Assembly (NCBI GenBank): GCA_900467185.1
Contig: UBPA01000004.1
Span: forward strand, 1 to 64,000
DNA length: 64,000 bases
Source of the DNA: Hyphomicrobiales bacterium
Lineage (GTDB): Bacteria > Pseudomonadota > Alphaproteobacteria > Rhizobiales > Rhizobiaceae
Direction of reading: 5' to 3'
Shown here: piece after piece, positions 18,161 to 26,723 of the stretch
How the letters are laid out: each line of letters opens with the position of its first letter
How positions within the stretch are numbered: position 1 is the stretch's first letter
Notes under the pieces: model-generated
Told to the model about the DNA's origin: nothing
Databases searched by the model: none
Seen by the model: the letters and a program-made list of their open reading frames with translations, nothing else
Translations under genes and position numbers: made by a program

Positions 18161-18736
18161 ATGTGGACACGCAAGAAACCTTCGCTGGCAGCCCTGCTCT
18201 GGACCGCCTTCCTGCCCGCCACGCTGATGGCGGGCGTGCACTTCGGCGGCCTGCTGCTGACCGACAATTTCCATGAAGTCGTTCCCGGCCAGCTCTACCG
18301 CTCGGCCCAGCCGTCCGGCGCGGATCTCGCCGACTACCGGAGCCGCTACGGCATCCGCACCGTCATCAACCTGCGCGGCCCGAGCGAAGACGCCTGGTAT
18401 CGGGACGAGGTGGAAGCCTCCGCACGCGAAGGCCTCGTGCACATCGACTTCCCCATGTCCGCCTCCCGCGCCCTGACGACCGAGAAGAGCCGGAAGCTGA
18501 TCGCGATCCTGCGCGACGCCCCCAAGCCCATTCTCGTCCACTGCAAGTCCGGCGCCGACCGCACGGGCCTTGCCAGCGTCATCTATGCGAGCCAGATCGC
18601 CGGAAAGGACGAGAAGACGGCCGAGCAGCAGTTGTCCATCGCCTTCGGCCACATCGCCATCCCCTTCCTCTCCTCGGCTTTCGCCATGGACGAAAGCTGG
18701 GAAAGCCTCGAAGCGGCGCTCGGCAGGCCGGGTTAG
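18161..18736 (+). CDS. Membrane-anchored dual-specificity/tyrosine phosphatase-like protein
   Basis: A 191-aa protein with an N-terminal hydrophobic segment (LAALLWTAFLPATLMAGVHFGG) that could be a signal anchor, then a DSP-like phosphatase domain. The P-loop HCKSGADRTG fits the Cys-x5-Arg signature with catalytic Cys and Arg. The earlier FHEVVPGQLYRSAQPSGADL and GIRTVINLRGPSED fit bacterial DSP-like (DUF442-adjacent) proteins. The general acid may be Asp in the loop near PSEDAWYRDE. The substrate is unknown and could be phosphotyrosine, phosphoinositide or a sugar phosphate. GGAG lies 14 nt before ATG. It converges with acvB. Confidence 0.8.
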   Translation: MWTRKKPSLAALLWTAFLPATLMAGVHFGGLLLTDNFHEVVPGQLYRSAQPSGADLADYRSRYGIRTVINLRGPSEDAWYRDEVEASAREGLVHIDFPMSASRALTTEKSRKLIAILRDAPKPILVHCKSGADRTGLASVIYASQIAGKDEKTAEQQLSIAFGHIAIPFLSSAFAMDESWESLEAALGRPG

Positions 18737-18854
18737 CCCGGCCCGCCGGGAGATCAGAGTTTGTCCGGGAGATGTGGAATCCGCTTATCCCGAAACGACA
18801 AACGCTGATACGGGAACCGAGAGTCTGGCTGGTTCAGAATGAACCTGACAGCCT

Positions 18855-20225
18855 CTAAGGCGCGAGCTTGCCCAGACGCTTGTCATATCCGTCGAGAATG
18901 CGCTTGACCAAGGCCGGGTAGTCCTCGTCGAAATGATGGCCGCCCTCGATCGGGATCACCTCGACCCCGGTGCTCTTCAGCGTGGGGCAGACATCATCCT
19001 CCTCGTCGGTGCCGTAGACGCACTGGACGAGAGCGGGATCGATGGTCTTCAGGTCGTCGGCCGGATCGCCATGGCCGTCGGATGCCGCAGCGCCCAACCA
19101 GCCGAGAACGGAGATCTTGTAGTCCACCTGATGCGACACGGCGAGGAGCGAGAGCTGCGAGACGCGCGCGCGGTCGGCCGCCGGCAGGAGGTTGTAGGTC
19201 CGTGGCAGCACGTCGGCACCGAAGGAATAGCCGATCAGCAGCACGCGCTTGACGTTCCAGCGCTTGGTATAGAGCCCGATGATGCGCGACAGATCGTTCG
19301 CAACCTCCTGCGGCTGGCGCTCGGTCCAGAAATAGCGCAGCGAATCGATGCCCACGACCGGCATGCCCTGCTGCTGCAGGACGTCGCCCACCTCCTTGTC
19401 GATATCGCGCCAGCCGCCGTCGCCCGAGATCACGATGGCCATCGTATCGCGCGTCGGCTTGGCGTCGAGCACTGTCAGCGGCAGGCCGAGCGGGTTGTCG
19501 TCACCGCCGCCGTTTTCCACCAGACCGGACAGCGCGTCGGAGAAATCCTGCCAGATCTCGCCGTCGCTGTTCTGAACGTCGATGTCGTCATGCTTGGCCT
19601 TCAGCGCCTCCACATGGGTCTTGCCATCGGCCGGCGCCGCCGGGCCGAGGAGAACCGTCACGGGGTCGGGCAGCGGCCCGTCGGTCAGGCCGTATTCCAT
19701 TCGATCGCCCACGGTGCGCTTGTCGGCCGGGGTGCAAAGCTCGCGGGTGAGCGCGATGCCTGCCTCCGGATCGGCGGCGAGCGTATGGCCGATGGTCGCG
19801 GCCGGTGTCTGTGCCGCGATCGCCAGCGCCATGGCACCGCCCGCGCCGACACCCGCGACGATCGGCAGGTTATAATCGGAATTGTCGAGGGAACGCTGGA
19901 CCTGCTGACTGAGCGCCTCAATATCGGAAACCGTGTAGACGCAATCGCCATCGTCCTTGGCGAGCGAAGCAAGATAGGACGGCAGGTCGATACCGATGAC
20001 CAGCGCGCCCTCGCCCGTCATCCGCGATGCCACGCCATCTTCCTTCGCGCCCCAGCCGGCCGCGTCCGATAGCAGCACCACGGCGGCCTTCACCTCGCCC
20101 GAGGGCTTGAGGATGCGCGGCGCGGGGATCATGCCGGTGTCGAAAGCGGAGGCATTCTGGGCAAAGGCTGAACCAGATGCCGTCGCCAGCAGGCTCAGAA
20201 CCGTCAACGTCTTCAACAGTCTCAT
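18855..20225 (-). CDS. acvB: AcvB/VirJ-family periplasmic lysyl-phosphatidylglycerol hydrolase
   Basis: A 456-aa exported protein with signal peptide MRLLKTLTVLSLLATASGSAFA. Two alpha/beta-hydrolase-like halves are present. The N-terminal one has VAGVGAGGAMALAIAA, without a nucleophile Ser. The C-terminal VirJ-like half has the nucleophile elbow LLIGYSFGADVLP, preceded by AIVISGDGGWRD and followed by a late His in EGGHHFDED. In Agrobacterium, AcvB hydrolyses lysyl-PG made by the partner synthase, and in Rhizobium tropici the homologue is AtvA; function here is by that family knowledge. ATG 20225 overlaps the upstream lpiA/mprF stop in ATGA, so the two are translationally coupled. Confidence 0.92.
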   Translation of the reverse strand: MRLLKTLTVLSLLATASGSAFAQNASAFDTGMIPAPRILKPSGEVKAAVVLLSDAAGWGAKEDGVASRMTGEGALVIGIDLPSYLASLAKDDGDCVYTVSDIEALSQQVQRSLDNSDYNLPIVAGVGAGGAMALAIAAQTPAATIGHTLAADPEAGIALTRELCTPADKRTVGDRMEYGLTDGPLPDPVTVLLGPAAPADGKTHVEALKAKHDDIDVQNSDGEIWQDFSDALSGLVENGGGDDNPLGLPLTVLDAKPTRDTMAIVISGDGGWRDIDKEVGDVLQQQGMPVVGIDSLRYFWTERQPQEVANDLSRIIGLYTKRWNVKRVLLIGYSFGADVLPRTYNLLPAADRARVSQLSLLAVSHQVDYKISVLGWLGAAASDGHGDPADDLKTIDPALVQCVYGTDEEDDVCPTLKSTGVEVIPIEGGHHFDEDYPALVKRILDGYDKRLGKLAP

Positions 20226-22858
20226 TTCTTCACGAGCCCTTTCACGCCGCCACCGATCAGGAAGGTGGCGTCCATCAGCGAGAGGATCGGACCGATCCCG
20301 CCGCCGGCTGCCATGTAACGAGGCTCCCATCGGGGATGGAACTTCGTCTTGAAGGCCTTGAGGCCCTTGAAGTTGTAGAAGCGTTCGCCGTGCTCGAAGA
20401 CGGTCCGCCCAACCTTGTCCCAGACCGGCGAGGACCGCCGCTCCGAAAGGCCTGCGAGCGGCGCCATGCCGAGGTTAAAGCGCTTGAAGCCGCGATCGCG
20501 CAGATGCTCCATGACCGAGACGAACAGGAAATCCATCGATCCCTTGGGGGCGTCGGGCGAAAACCGCATCAGGTCCACCGAGCCTTCTTCCAGCGTATCG
20601 GTCACCAGAATATTGGCGAAGGCGACGATCCGGCCCTCGACTTTGAGAACCGCGACCGGCTGACGGCTAAGATAGTCGCGGGAAAAGGCGCCGAGCGAGA
20701 ACCCTTTCTCCTTGGCCTCGTGATGCGCGAGCCACGTATCGGAGACGGCCTGCAGATCGTTAAGGATCGCGGGCACATCGGCGGCCTCGATCAGCGCGAA
20801 TTCCAGCCCGTCGCGCTGCCCGCGGCTCACGGTCTGGCGCAGCGTCGCCCATTTGCCGCCCTTCAGGGTGAAGTTCGTCAGGTCCATCGTGGCGATTTCG
20901 CCCAAGCGAAAAGCCCGCAGGCCGGCATCCGCATAGTAGGACAGGCCGGCCGGCGAAACCTGATAGAAGACCGGTCGGCACCCGACGGCGCGGGCGCTTT
21001 CGACGAACTGCCAGATCAGGTCGGCCCAGGCGTCGCGCGGGCCCACCGGATCGAACAGCGCGATCCAGGAGCGCGCCTGCCGGCCGTACATGATGAAGGC
21101 GCGGTTATCATGGGAGAACATCAGGCTCTTGTCGCCCATCAGCACGAGATTGGCATCCGACATGCCCTGCTGCGCGATGATCGCCATGGCCCTATCCAGA
21201 TCCGCGGGCGAGGGCGTTTCGATCGTGCCGCGCGCCGGCCGCATCAAGCTCCAGAAGGCGACGGCGCCGGAGAAGAGTACGAGGCCGAGCACGGCGCGCA
21301 GGCCGCGCGGCGCTTCGGCCGAGAGTTCGAACTCCCACCAGAGCCGGTTGGAATATTCGACGTCGCGATAGACGAACAGGAGCACGGCCACGGCAAACAG
21401 GCAGAGCGCACCCATGGCGGTCAGCCACGGCACCGTCAGCGCGGTGCTGGTCATGGTCGCCGGCCGCGTGAACACGCGGCGGCTGATGAGCAGGCTGACG
21501 ATGAAGAAGGCGAGAAGCGCCGCCTCGAACAGGGCGACGGCCTTGACCAGCGACAGGAGGAGAGCCGCGAGCGAAAGGCCGAGGGCTGCCCACCACGCCC
21601 CATCGAGCCGGCGCGCGAGGCCGCGTGCCGCGATCAACAGCGCAAGGCCGAGCACGCTCGCCAGAAAATGCGCTCCCTCGATCACCGGCAGCGGCACGTA
21701 GTCCGCGAGGAAGGCGAGATTCTCGTCCGGCGTCGGCGTCACGCTCGAAAACACCAGCATGGCCGCGAGCACGAGCGCGAGCGCCGAGAGCAGCATCGGC
21801 GTCAGGCGCCCGGCAACCCGCCGCAGGCTGGAGCCGACCGGCTTGCGCGCAAGCGTGCGCACCTCGGCGATGACCACGAACAGCACGGCGAGAATGAGCG
21901 GCACGACATGGTAGATCAGGCGGTAGAGCACCAGCGCGCCGAGAACCGTATCGACGCTCGCCGTCTGGCCGAGGGCGGCGACGATGACGGTCTCGAACAC
22001 GCCGAGACCGGCCGGAACATGGCTGAGAACACCGAGCCCGACGGCCACCGAATAGATGGCGAGAAAGGCCGGCCAGCCGATCGTCCCTTCCGGCAGAAGC
22101 ACGTAGAGCACCGAGGCGGAGGCCGCGAGATCGAGAACGGTGACGAGGAACTGGCGCGAGGCCGTCCGCGAATCCGGCAGGCGCACCGAGATGCGGGCGA
22201 AGACGAGCGGCTGCCCGTCGCGCCCTGCCACCATCAGTGCCACGATGGCCGTCAGCACGAGGATGGCGACGATCCGCAGGCCGGATGCCGACAGCCAGGT
22301 GAGCTTTGCCACTTCCGGCGCGATGGCGAGAAGGCTGAGCGAGCCCACGGCGGCAAGGCCGAGGCCGAAGGCGAGCGTGACGAAGGCGATGACCCCGCCG
22401 ATCTCCTCCGGCTTCAGGCCGAGCCGGGAATAGGCCCGGTAGCGGATCGCCCCGCCGCTCAACGGGCCGAAGCCCGCGGTATTGCCGACTGCATAGGCCG
22501 CAAAGGCCGTCAGGGCGACATCGTTATAGGGCAGGCGATGCTTGACGTAGGAGAGCGCGCTGACGTCGTAGAACGTCAGGGCGAAGAAGCTGAGGCCGGT
22601 GAAGACCAGCGCGAGAACGATCGCGGTCCAGCTCGTGCTGTCGAGCGCGTCCATCACATCCTCGTAGCGGACTTCCGACGTCAGATGCACGATGGCGATG
22701 ACGACGATGGCCGCGACGAGCAGGATGGCGCCGCCGGCTGCAAACCGGCTGACACCGCCGAAGCGGGCAAGAATGTCGCGGGGGCCGTCAGGCTCGATGC
22801 CTGTCGCAGGTGCGCCGGCAGAAGCAGGGGTGGAAGGCGTCGTATCGGGAAGGGTCAT
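20222..22858 (-). CDS. lpiA: Lysyl-phosphatidylglycerol synthase/flippase (LpiA/MprF family)
   Basis: An 878-aa integral membrane enzyme that transfers lysine from Lys-tRNA to phosphatidylglycerol and moves the product across the membrane, lowering net envelope charge. The N-terminal two thirds holds about 13-14 hydrophobic helices, including the flippase part with NTAGFGPLSGGAIRYRAYS. The C-terminal DUF2156 (GNAT-like) synthase domain includes SDANLVLMGDKSLMFS, AFIMYGRQARSWIALFDPVG and VDLMRFSPDAPKGSMDFLF. In rhizobia lpiA is induced by acid, and the operon with acvB is conserved. It is divergent from the K+ channel gene, with 187 nt between the two starts. Confidence 0.94.
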   Translation of the reverse strand: MTLPDTTPSTPASAGAPATGIEPDGPRDILARFGGVSRFAAGGAILLVAAIVVIAIVHLTSEVRYEDVMDALDSTSWTAIVLALVFTGLSFFALTFYDVSALSYVKHRLPYNDVALTAFAAYAVGNTAGFGPLSGGAIRYRAYSRLGLKPEEIGGVIAFVTLAFGLGLAAVGSLSLLAIAPEVAKLTWLSASGLRIVAILVLTAIVALMVAGRDGQPLVFARISVRLPDSRTASRQFLVTVLDLAASASVLYVLLPEGTIGWPAFLAIYSVAVGLGVLSHVPAGLGVFETVIVAALGQTASVDTVLGALVLYRLIYHVVPLILAVLFVVIAEVRTLARKPVGSSLRRVAGRLTPMLLSALALVLAAMLVFSSVTPTPDENLAFLADYVPLPVIEGAHFLASVLGLALLIAARGLARRLDGAWWAALGLSLAALLLSLVKAVALFEAALLAFFIVSLLISRRVFTRPATMTSTALTVPWLTAMGALCLFAVAVLLFVYRDVEYSNRLWWEFELSAEAPRGLRAVLGLVLFSGAVAFWSLMRPARGTIETPSPADLDRAMAIIAQQGMSDANLVLMGDKSLMFSHDNRAFIMYGRQARSWIALFDPVGPRDAWADLIWQFVESARAVGCRPVFYQVSPAGLSYYADAGLRAFRLGEIATMDLTNFTLKGGKWATLRQTVSRGQRDGLEFALIEAADVPAILNDLQAVSDTWLAHHEAKEKGFSLGAFSRDYLSRQPVAVLKVEGRIVAFANILVTDTLEEGSVDLMRFSPDAPKGSMDFLFVSVMEHLRDRGFKRFNLGMAPLAGLSERRSSPVWDKVGRTVFEHGERFYNFKGLKAFKTKFHPRWEPRYMAAGGGIGPILSLMDATFLIGGGVKGLVKK

Positions 22859-23045
22859 GGAACCACATGCGTCTGGTAAAGGCCGGGAAAGCGCTCTTTC
22901 GCGAAGCTCTATATCGCCGGGCCGGGCTGCTTGACAGTGAACTTCCTGTAACGTTCGGCCGATGTGAAACTGCGCGAGAACGGGCCGAAGTCAAGGTCAC
23001 CTCTGGCTTTCATCAGCAATTCCGGCAATACGAGGGCAGACGCGG

Positions 23046-23978
23046 ATGTGTGCGCTCTTGAAGAGGGTGCGGACCCGGCTATCTCTCGACGCAGGTCAGG
23101 CGGGCAGAATGACGAACAGCACGAGCGGCGGCACAGACGGCAGGGCAGCAACGGCAGAGGGCCTTCAGGACATCGCGGACGTCGCGACCGGACCGGATGC
23201 GCAGCGGTCGGACCCGCCATCCGGCCTGCGCGCCACGCTTCGGCGGCTCTACTACGGTACCGATGGTCAGGCCGTCGGCTTTCAGGTGACGATCGGCATC
23301 GTCGATCTCGCCGTCATCCTGTTTTTCCTGGCAGGCCCCTATCTCACCCGCCACGGCATCTATCTCGCCATCGACTACGCGATCGCCGCTTTGATCGCCT
23401 TCGAGCTGACGGCGCGCGCGATGATCGCCAACAAGGCCTGGCGCTTCCTCTTGCGTCCGATGACGCTGGTCGATATCGTCATTCTCGCCACGCTGCTCTT
23501 TCCCGAGACATTCTCGAACTTCGCCTTTCTCCGGGCCCTGCGCATCTGGTCCTTCAGCCAGAGCCGCGTTTTCGGCATTCTGGTCCACCGGGCCGGCTGC
23601 CGGGAGTATCAGGAGGTCATCGGCGCCTGCATTAACTTCGTGACGTTTCTCTTCCTCGTCACAGGCTTCGTCTACACGGCGTTCTTCGCAACGGAATCCG
23701 GCATTACCGGCTTCGTGGATGCCCTCTATTTCACCGTGGCGACCATCACCACCACCGGCTTCGGCGACATCACCCTGCCCGGCACGCTCGGCAAGCTGAC
23801 GTCCATCGTCACGATGATCTTCGGCATTTCGCTGTTCGTGCGCCTGGCACAGGCCATCGTCCGGCCGAACAAGGTGCGCTTCGCCTGCCCGCAATGCGGC
23901 CTGAACCGGCACGATGCCGATGCCGTCCACTGCAAGGCTTGCGGTCACATCCTGAACATTCCCGACGAAGGCCTCTGA
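23046..23978 (+). CDS. Voltage-gated K+ channel-like ion transporter with C-terminal zinc ribbon
   Basis: A 310-aa membrane protein. After a polar N-terminus of about 75 residues there are six predicted helices, with a voltage-sensor-like segment containing FLRALRIWSFSQSRVFGIL. A pore loop TVATITTTGFGDITLPG has filter TTGFGD, a variant of TVGYG. A last helix (LTSIVTMIFGISLFVRLAQ) is followed by a C-terminal CPQCG...CKACG four-Cys zinc ribbon. Two starts are possible: ATG 23046 (GAGG 10 nt away) and ATG 23109 (AGG 8 nt away). It probably conducts K+. It is a single gene, divergent from lpiA. Confidence 0.85.
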   Translation: MCALLKRVRTRLSLDAGQAGRMTNSTSGGTDGRAATAEGLQDIADVATGPDAQRSDPPSGLRATLRRLYYGTDGQAVGFQVTIGIVDLAVILFFLAGPYLTRHGIYLAIDYAIAALIAFELTARAMIANKAWRFLLRPMTLVDIVILATLLFPETFSNFAFLRALRIWSFSQSRVFGILVHRAGCREYQEVIGACINFVTFLFLVTGFVYTAFFATESGITGFVDALYFTVATITTTGFGDITLPGTLGKLTSIVTMIFGISLFVRLAQAIVRPNKVRFACPQCGLNRHDADAVHCKACGHILNIPDEGL

Positions 23979-24156
23979 TCGAGCGGAAAAACCGGCACGC
24001 TCCAGACCCGCACAAGCATCGACAGGCTTGATGAAAACCGGATGTTTCCACGTGTCGCAGCCCTTGCGACGCGCGGGCGCATTGTGCCGATCCGGCACAC
24101 ACTTGTCCTAGGCAAGCCTGCCGGCTCCTGTTACATTTCGATTTGCGGAAACAGTC

Positions 24157-24354
24157 ATGACGGAAACGATCCTGCTGGCACTCTACACGCTCGTGGCGCT
24201 GTTCTTTCTTGAGACGACGTTTCGCGAAGGCGAGATGGCACGGGTCAAGGGCTGGGACATCATGCGGGTCGCAGGCCTGCTCTATTGCGTCGTCTGGCCG
24301 CTGATGGTCCTGCACGTCACCATTCTTGCCTATCGCGACCGGCATGCCCGCTGA
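24157..24354 (+). CDS. Small two-helix membrane protein of unknown function
   Basis: A 65-aa ORF encoding two hydrophobic segments, TILLALYTLVALFFLETTF and MRVAGLLYCVVWPLMVLHVTILAY, joined by a charged loop REGEMARVKGWDI. Codon use follows the GC-rich third-position bias of its neighbours, and GCGGAAAC lies upstream of ATG. No family was recognised. It stands between the K+ channel and the next uncharacterised membrane protein, all on the plus strand, with 178-182-nt gaps. Confidence 0.55.
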   Translation: MTETILLALYTLVALFFLETTFREGEMARVKGWDIMRVAGLLYCVVWPLMVLHVTILAYRDRHAR

Positions 24355-24536
24355 CGAAGCGGAGACGAGCGCAGACATTCGCACCCGACGCATCGCGTCG
24401 CCGCCACACTGGACTCCCCGGCAAGACGGGCTCATAGGGCAGCAGGCATAAGAGCAGCACAGCGTAGCCGAGGGCGTGCGACACGACGCCCGGCGCTGTC
24501 AGCAGGGCGACGATCAGACGGAGACGATGACGCGGC

Positions 24537-25538
24537 ATGACGAGTGTGAAGAAAGGCCGTTCGGGACGCGTATTCTTTGGTATGACCGTTCTCGTCGTCT
24601 TCACGGCGATCGTCGGGACGGTGCTGGGTGCAAACGACCTGCGCAACCTCAATCTGGTCCTGGCGCATTTCGGCTATCCCAAGGTGAAGCTGGAGCAACT
24701 CTTCCCCGCTGACGTCACCCCCTCGGAAACCGCCCCCGGCCTCGTCATCCCGGCCGTGCGCCTCGTCAAGGGCATCCGCCTGCCGGCGCCCACCATTCAG
24801 GTTCCCCGCTATGCGCGCGCCAATCTGGACGGAATCCCCACCACCTTCGTCCGGGCCATCCGCATGGATCCGCGCAAGCTGTGCGACGCGCTGCGCACCA
24901 ACGGCTTTCCCGAGATCACCTGGACGGCCGGCGCGGTGAACGGGCGCGGATCCGAATGCTCCTCCTTCGTTTCGATCGGAAAGGGCGCGGACGCAAGCAC
25001 CGCACCGCCGCCGGCGCCGCCGATCGAGGACCTCGAACTGCGCACGGGCGACGACGCCGATCCCGACAACGAACCCCTGGTCGACGCCCCGCCGGACGAG
25101 CCACCGCCACCGCAGCACTCCTCCGTCTTCGTGCTGCTGAAGGGCGATCTCCAGGGCCGCGTGCTTTCCTTCCGCGTCAAATTCAACATCGAGCTCGAGG
25201 CCGACCGCGCTGCCGTGATCGCAGCCGGCAGCCGGGCCGTCGAATCCTTCCTCGAGCAGGTGCACTGGCAGGACGACGGCGAGATGCTCCGCCAGATCGC
25301 CGCACTGCAGGAATTCGACAGGGACGACTTCGGCAGCCACATTCTATTCAAGCGGGAAATGGGCGATCTGCCGCGATTCAACTTCCTCGCCCGCCAGAGC
25401 GACAAGCCGCGTCGCAAGATCAGCGACGCCTTCTTCGATCCCTTCGCCTGGTTGCCGCTGAGCGATTCCGGTCTCTCGCTCTGGATGCCGAAGAGCGCGC
25501 TCCACAGCTTCAAGCTCCCGCCTTTCCCTGGCGAATGA
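24537..25538 (+). CDS. Membrane-anchored protein of unknown function with acidic proline-rich linker
   Basis: A 333-aa protein with one N-terminal membrane segment (VFFGMTVLVVFTAIVGTVLGA) and a mostly extracytoplasmic body. A Cys-bearing segment, MDPRKLCDALRTNGFPEITW...SECSSFVSIG, is followed by a low-complexity Pro/Asp linker (about residues 160-198), then a conserved-looking C-terminal domain containing VFVLLKGDLQGRVLSFRVKF and ending in an aromatic patch. I do not recognise the family with confidence; it may correspond to a DUF found in rhizobial exopolysaccharide regions. It precedes the ExoY-type sugar transferase by 275 nt, which suggests but does not prove a polysaccharide role. Confidence 0.65.
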   Translation: MTSVKKGRSGRVFFGMTVLVVFTAIVGTVLGANDLRNLNLVLAHFGYPKVKLEQLFPADVTPSETAPGLVIPAVRLVKGIRLPAPTIQVPRYARANLDGIPTTFVRAIRMDPRKLCDALRTNGFPEITWTAGAVNGRGSECSSFVSIGKGADASTAPPPAPPIEDLELRTGDDADPDNEPLVDAPPDEPPPPQHSSVFVLLKGDLQGRVLSFRVKFNIELEADRAAVIAAGSRAVESFLEQVHWQDDGEMLRQIAALQEFDRDDFGSHILFKREMGDLPRFNFLARQSDKPRRKISDAFFDPFAWLPLSDSGLSLWMPKSALHSFKLPPFPGE

Positions 25539-25572
25539 CCGCACGCGCGGACCAGCGCAGCCCATAACATTA

Positions 25573-25628
25573 GAATTTTAGGATTAACCAATAGACAAGG
25601 CTTTTGAGATGCCTGGTTGCTAAAATTC
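25573..25628. promoter_or_regulatory. AT-rich structured leader upstream of the sugar transferase
   Basis: GAATTTTAG (25573-25581) is an exact inverted repeat of CTAAAATTC (25620-25628). Inside it, AACC pairs with GGTT and AGGC pairs with GCCT, so a long imperfect stem-loop of 56 nt can form. The surrounding 25560-25700 is conspicuously AT-rich compared with flanking genes. It may be a terminator for the preceding gene, a 5' leader, or a silencer target of MucR/Ros-type regulators that bind AT-rich exo promoters. Confidence 0.45.
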
Positions 25629-25813
25629 CGCGGCTTTAATAAATCATTAAGTGCAAATATTGATCGGCTGAATACTTACTGAAAGCCGAGTTTAGAGGGC
25701 GCCTTGGTGTATCAATACGGCACAAACCTGTGTCGCTGCATACAAACCGAGTGCGCTTTGCCCATTCATCACGTCACATCGACGACAAAGCTTTAGTTGC
25801 AGGGAAACAGCCG

Positions 25814-26581
25814 ATGAGCACCCATCCCATACTGCAGAGATTAGGTCGTAACGAAGCCCGCGTCGCTGGACGTGATGCCGGCGTGCGTTTGCCCATGCTG
25901 GAAGCCATTCTGGCCGATACCTTGCTGGCAAACGACAACATCCCCACCCTGTCGGCGCGCACGCGTCCGCACAGGCCGGTCCAGTTCGCCCTGAAGCGGG
26001 CGATGGACGTCAGCGGCGCGCTTGCCGGCCTGATCATTCTGGCCCCGATCCTTCTCCTGATCGCCATCCTGCTCCGCCTGGAGAGCAAGGGACCCGTCTT
26101 CTTCCGCCAGATTCGCACAGGCCGGAACGAAGTGCCGTTCGAAATCCTGAAATTCCGCTCGATGTATGTCGAGCAATGCGACCACGCCGGCGTGCGGCTG
26201 ACGGTCGATGGCGACCCCCGTGTCACGCGGATGGGCCGGTTCCTGCGCAAGACCAGCCTCGACGAAATCCCCCAACTCTGGAACGTCGTGGTCGGCCACA
26301 TGTCGCTCGTTGGACCCCGCCCGCATGTACCCGACATGATCGCCGGCGGCATGAACTATGCGGACCTCGTCCGCGGCTATGAAAACCGCCATCTGGTTCG
26401 GCCGGGATTGACGGGCCTAGCCCAGTCCCGCGGCCTTCGCGGCCCGACGACGGACCGCGACACGGCCGTCCGCCGCATCCTGAGCGACGTGGAATATATC
26501 AAGACCTTCTCCATCCTGCTCGACATCCGCATCCTCGTCCGCACCATCATCAACGAACTGCGGGGCGGCACCGGCTCCTGA
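25814..26581 (+). CDS. Undecaprenyl-phosphate sugar-1-phosphate transferase (ExoY/PssA type)
   Basis: A 255-aa initiating transferase that attaches the first sugar phosphate to undecaprenyl phosphate for exopolysaccharide assembly in the inner membrane. One membrane helix (MDVSGALAGLIILAPILLLIAILL) is preceded by KRAMD. The conserved blocks follow: GPVFFRQIRTG, FEILKFRSMY, FLRKTSLDEIPQLWNV, MSLVGPRP and RPGLTGLAQ. The N-terminal 80 residues are polar and variable. ATG 25814 is preferred because AGGGAAAC precedes it. The downstream neighbour is a terminator, so this gene is probably monocistronic, as isolated pssA/exoY genes often are. The sugar is not deducible; galactose or glucose are usual in rhizobia. 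Confidence 0.9.
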   Translation: MSTHPILQRLGRNEARVAGRDAGVRLPMLEAILADTLLANDNIPTLSARTRPHRPVQFALKRAMDVSGALAGLIILAPILLLIAILLRLESKGPVFFRQIRTGRNEVPFEILKFRSMYVEQCDHAGVRLTVDGDPRVTRMGRFLRKTSLDEIPQLWNVVVGHMSLVGPRPHVPDMIAGGMNYADLVRGYENRHLVRPGLTGLAQSRGLRGPTTDRDTAVRRILSDVEYIKTFSILLDIRILVRTIINELRGGTGS

Positions 26582-26604
26582 CCGGACACCTTCCCGTCGA
26601 ATCG

Positions 26605-26640
26605 GACGGCGCGGGCCGAAATGCCCGCGCCGTCGTTTGC
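26605..26640 (+). terminator. Rho-independent terminator after the sugar transferase gene
   Basis: GACGGCGCGGGC (26605-26616) pairs perfectly over 12 bp with GCCCGCGCCGTC (26623-26634) around the loop CGAAAT. GTTTGC follows. Confidence 0.8.
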
Positions 26641-26650
26641 GCAAGGCGAC

Positions 26651-26702
26651 CGGGCCGCCAGTTGCCCAGACGGCCGGGCCGCCAGTTGCCCAGACGGCCG
26701 GG
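26651..26702. repeat. Two perfect tandem copies of a 24-bp unit
   Basis: A 24-bp unit at 26651-26674, beginning CGGGCCGCCAGTTGCC and ending CAGACGGC, is repeated without mismatch at 26675-26698 and followed by four bases of a third copy (CGGG). It ends 21 nt before the LysR start codon. Confidence 0.9.
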
Positions 26703-26723
26703 AAAGCGCATGATCGCGCCGGC

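Noticed and set aside
18950-18960. Second copy of part of the tRNA-Arg 3' end (TCGGGATCACC)
   Set aside because: Only 11 nt match and it lies inside acvB coding sequence; chance similarity is more likely than an attachment site.
18855-20225. Virulence (T-DNA) gene because of VirJ similarity
   Set aside because: It is the chromosomal AcvB form fused to an N-terminal half and coupled to lpiA; no vir genes are present.
26651-26702. CRISPR array
   Set aside because: Only two directly abutting 24-bp copies exist, with no spacers and no cas genes.
26637-26723. N-terminal extension of the LysR protein
   Set aside because: The extra 29 residues would translate the tandem repeat (PPVAQTAG twice), and LysR proteins start as at ATG 26724.
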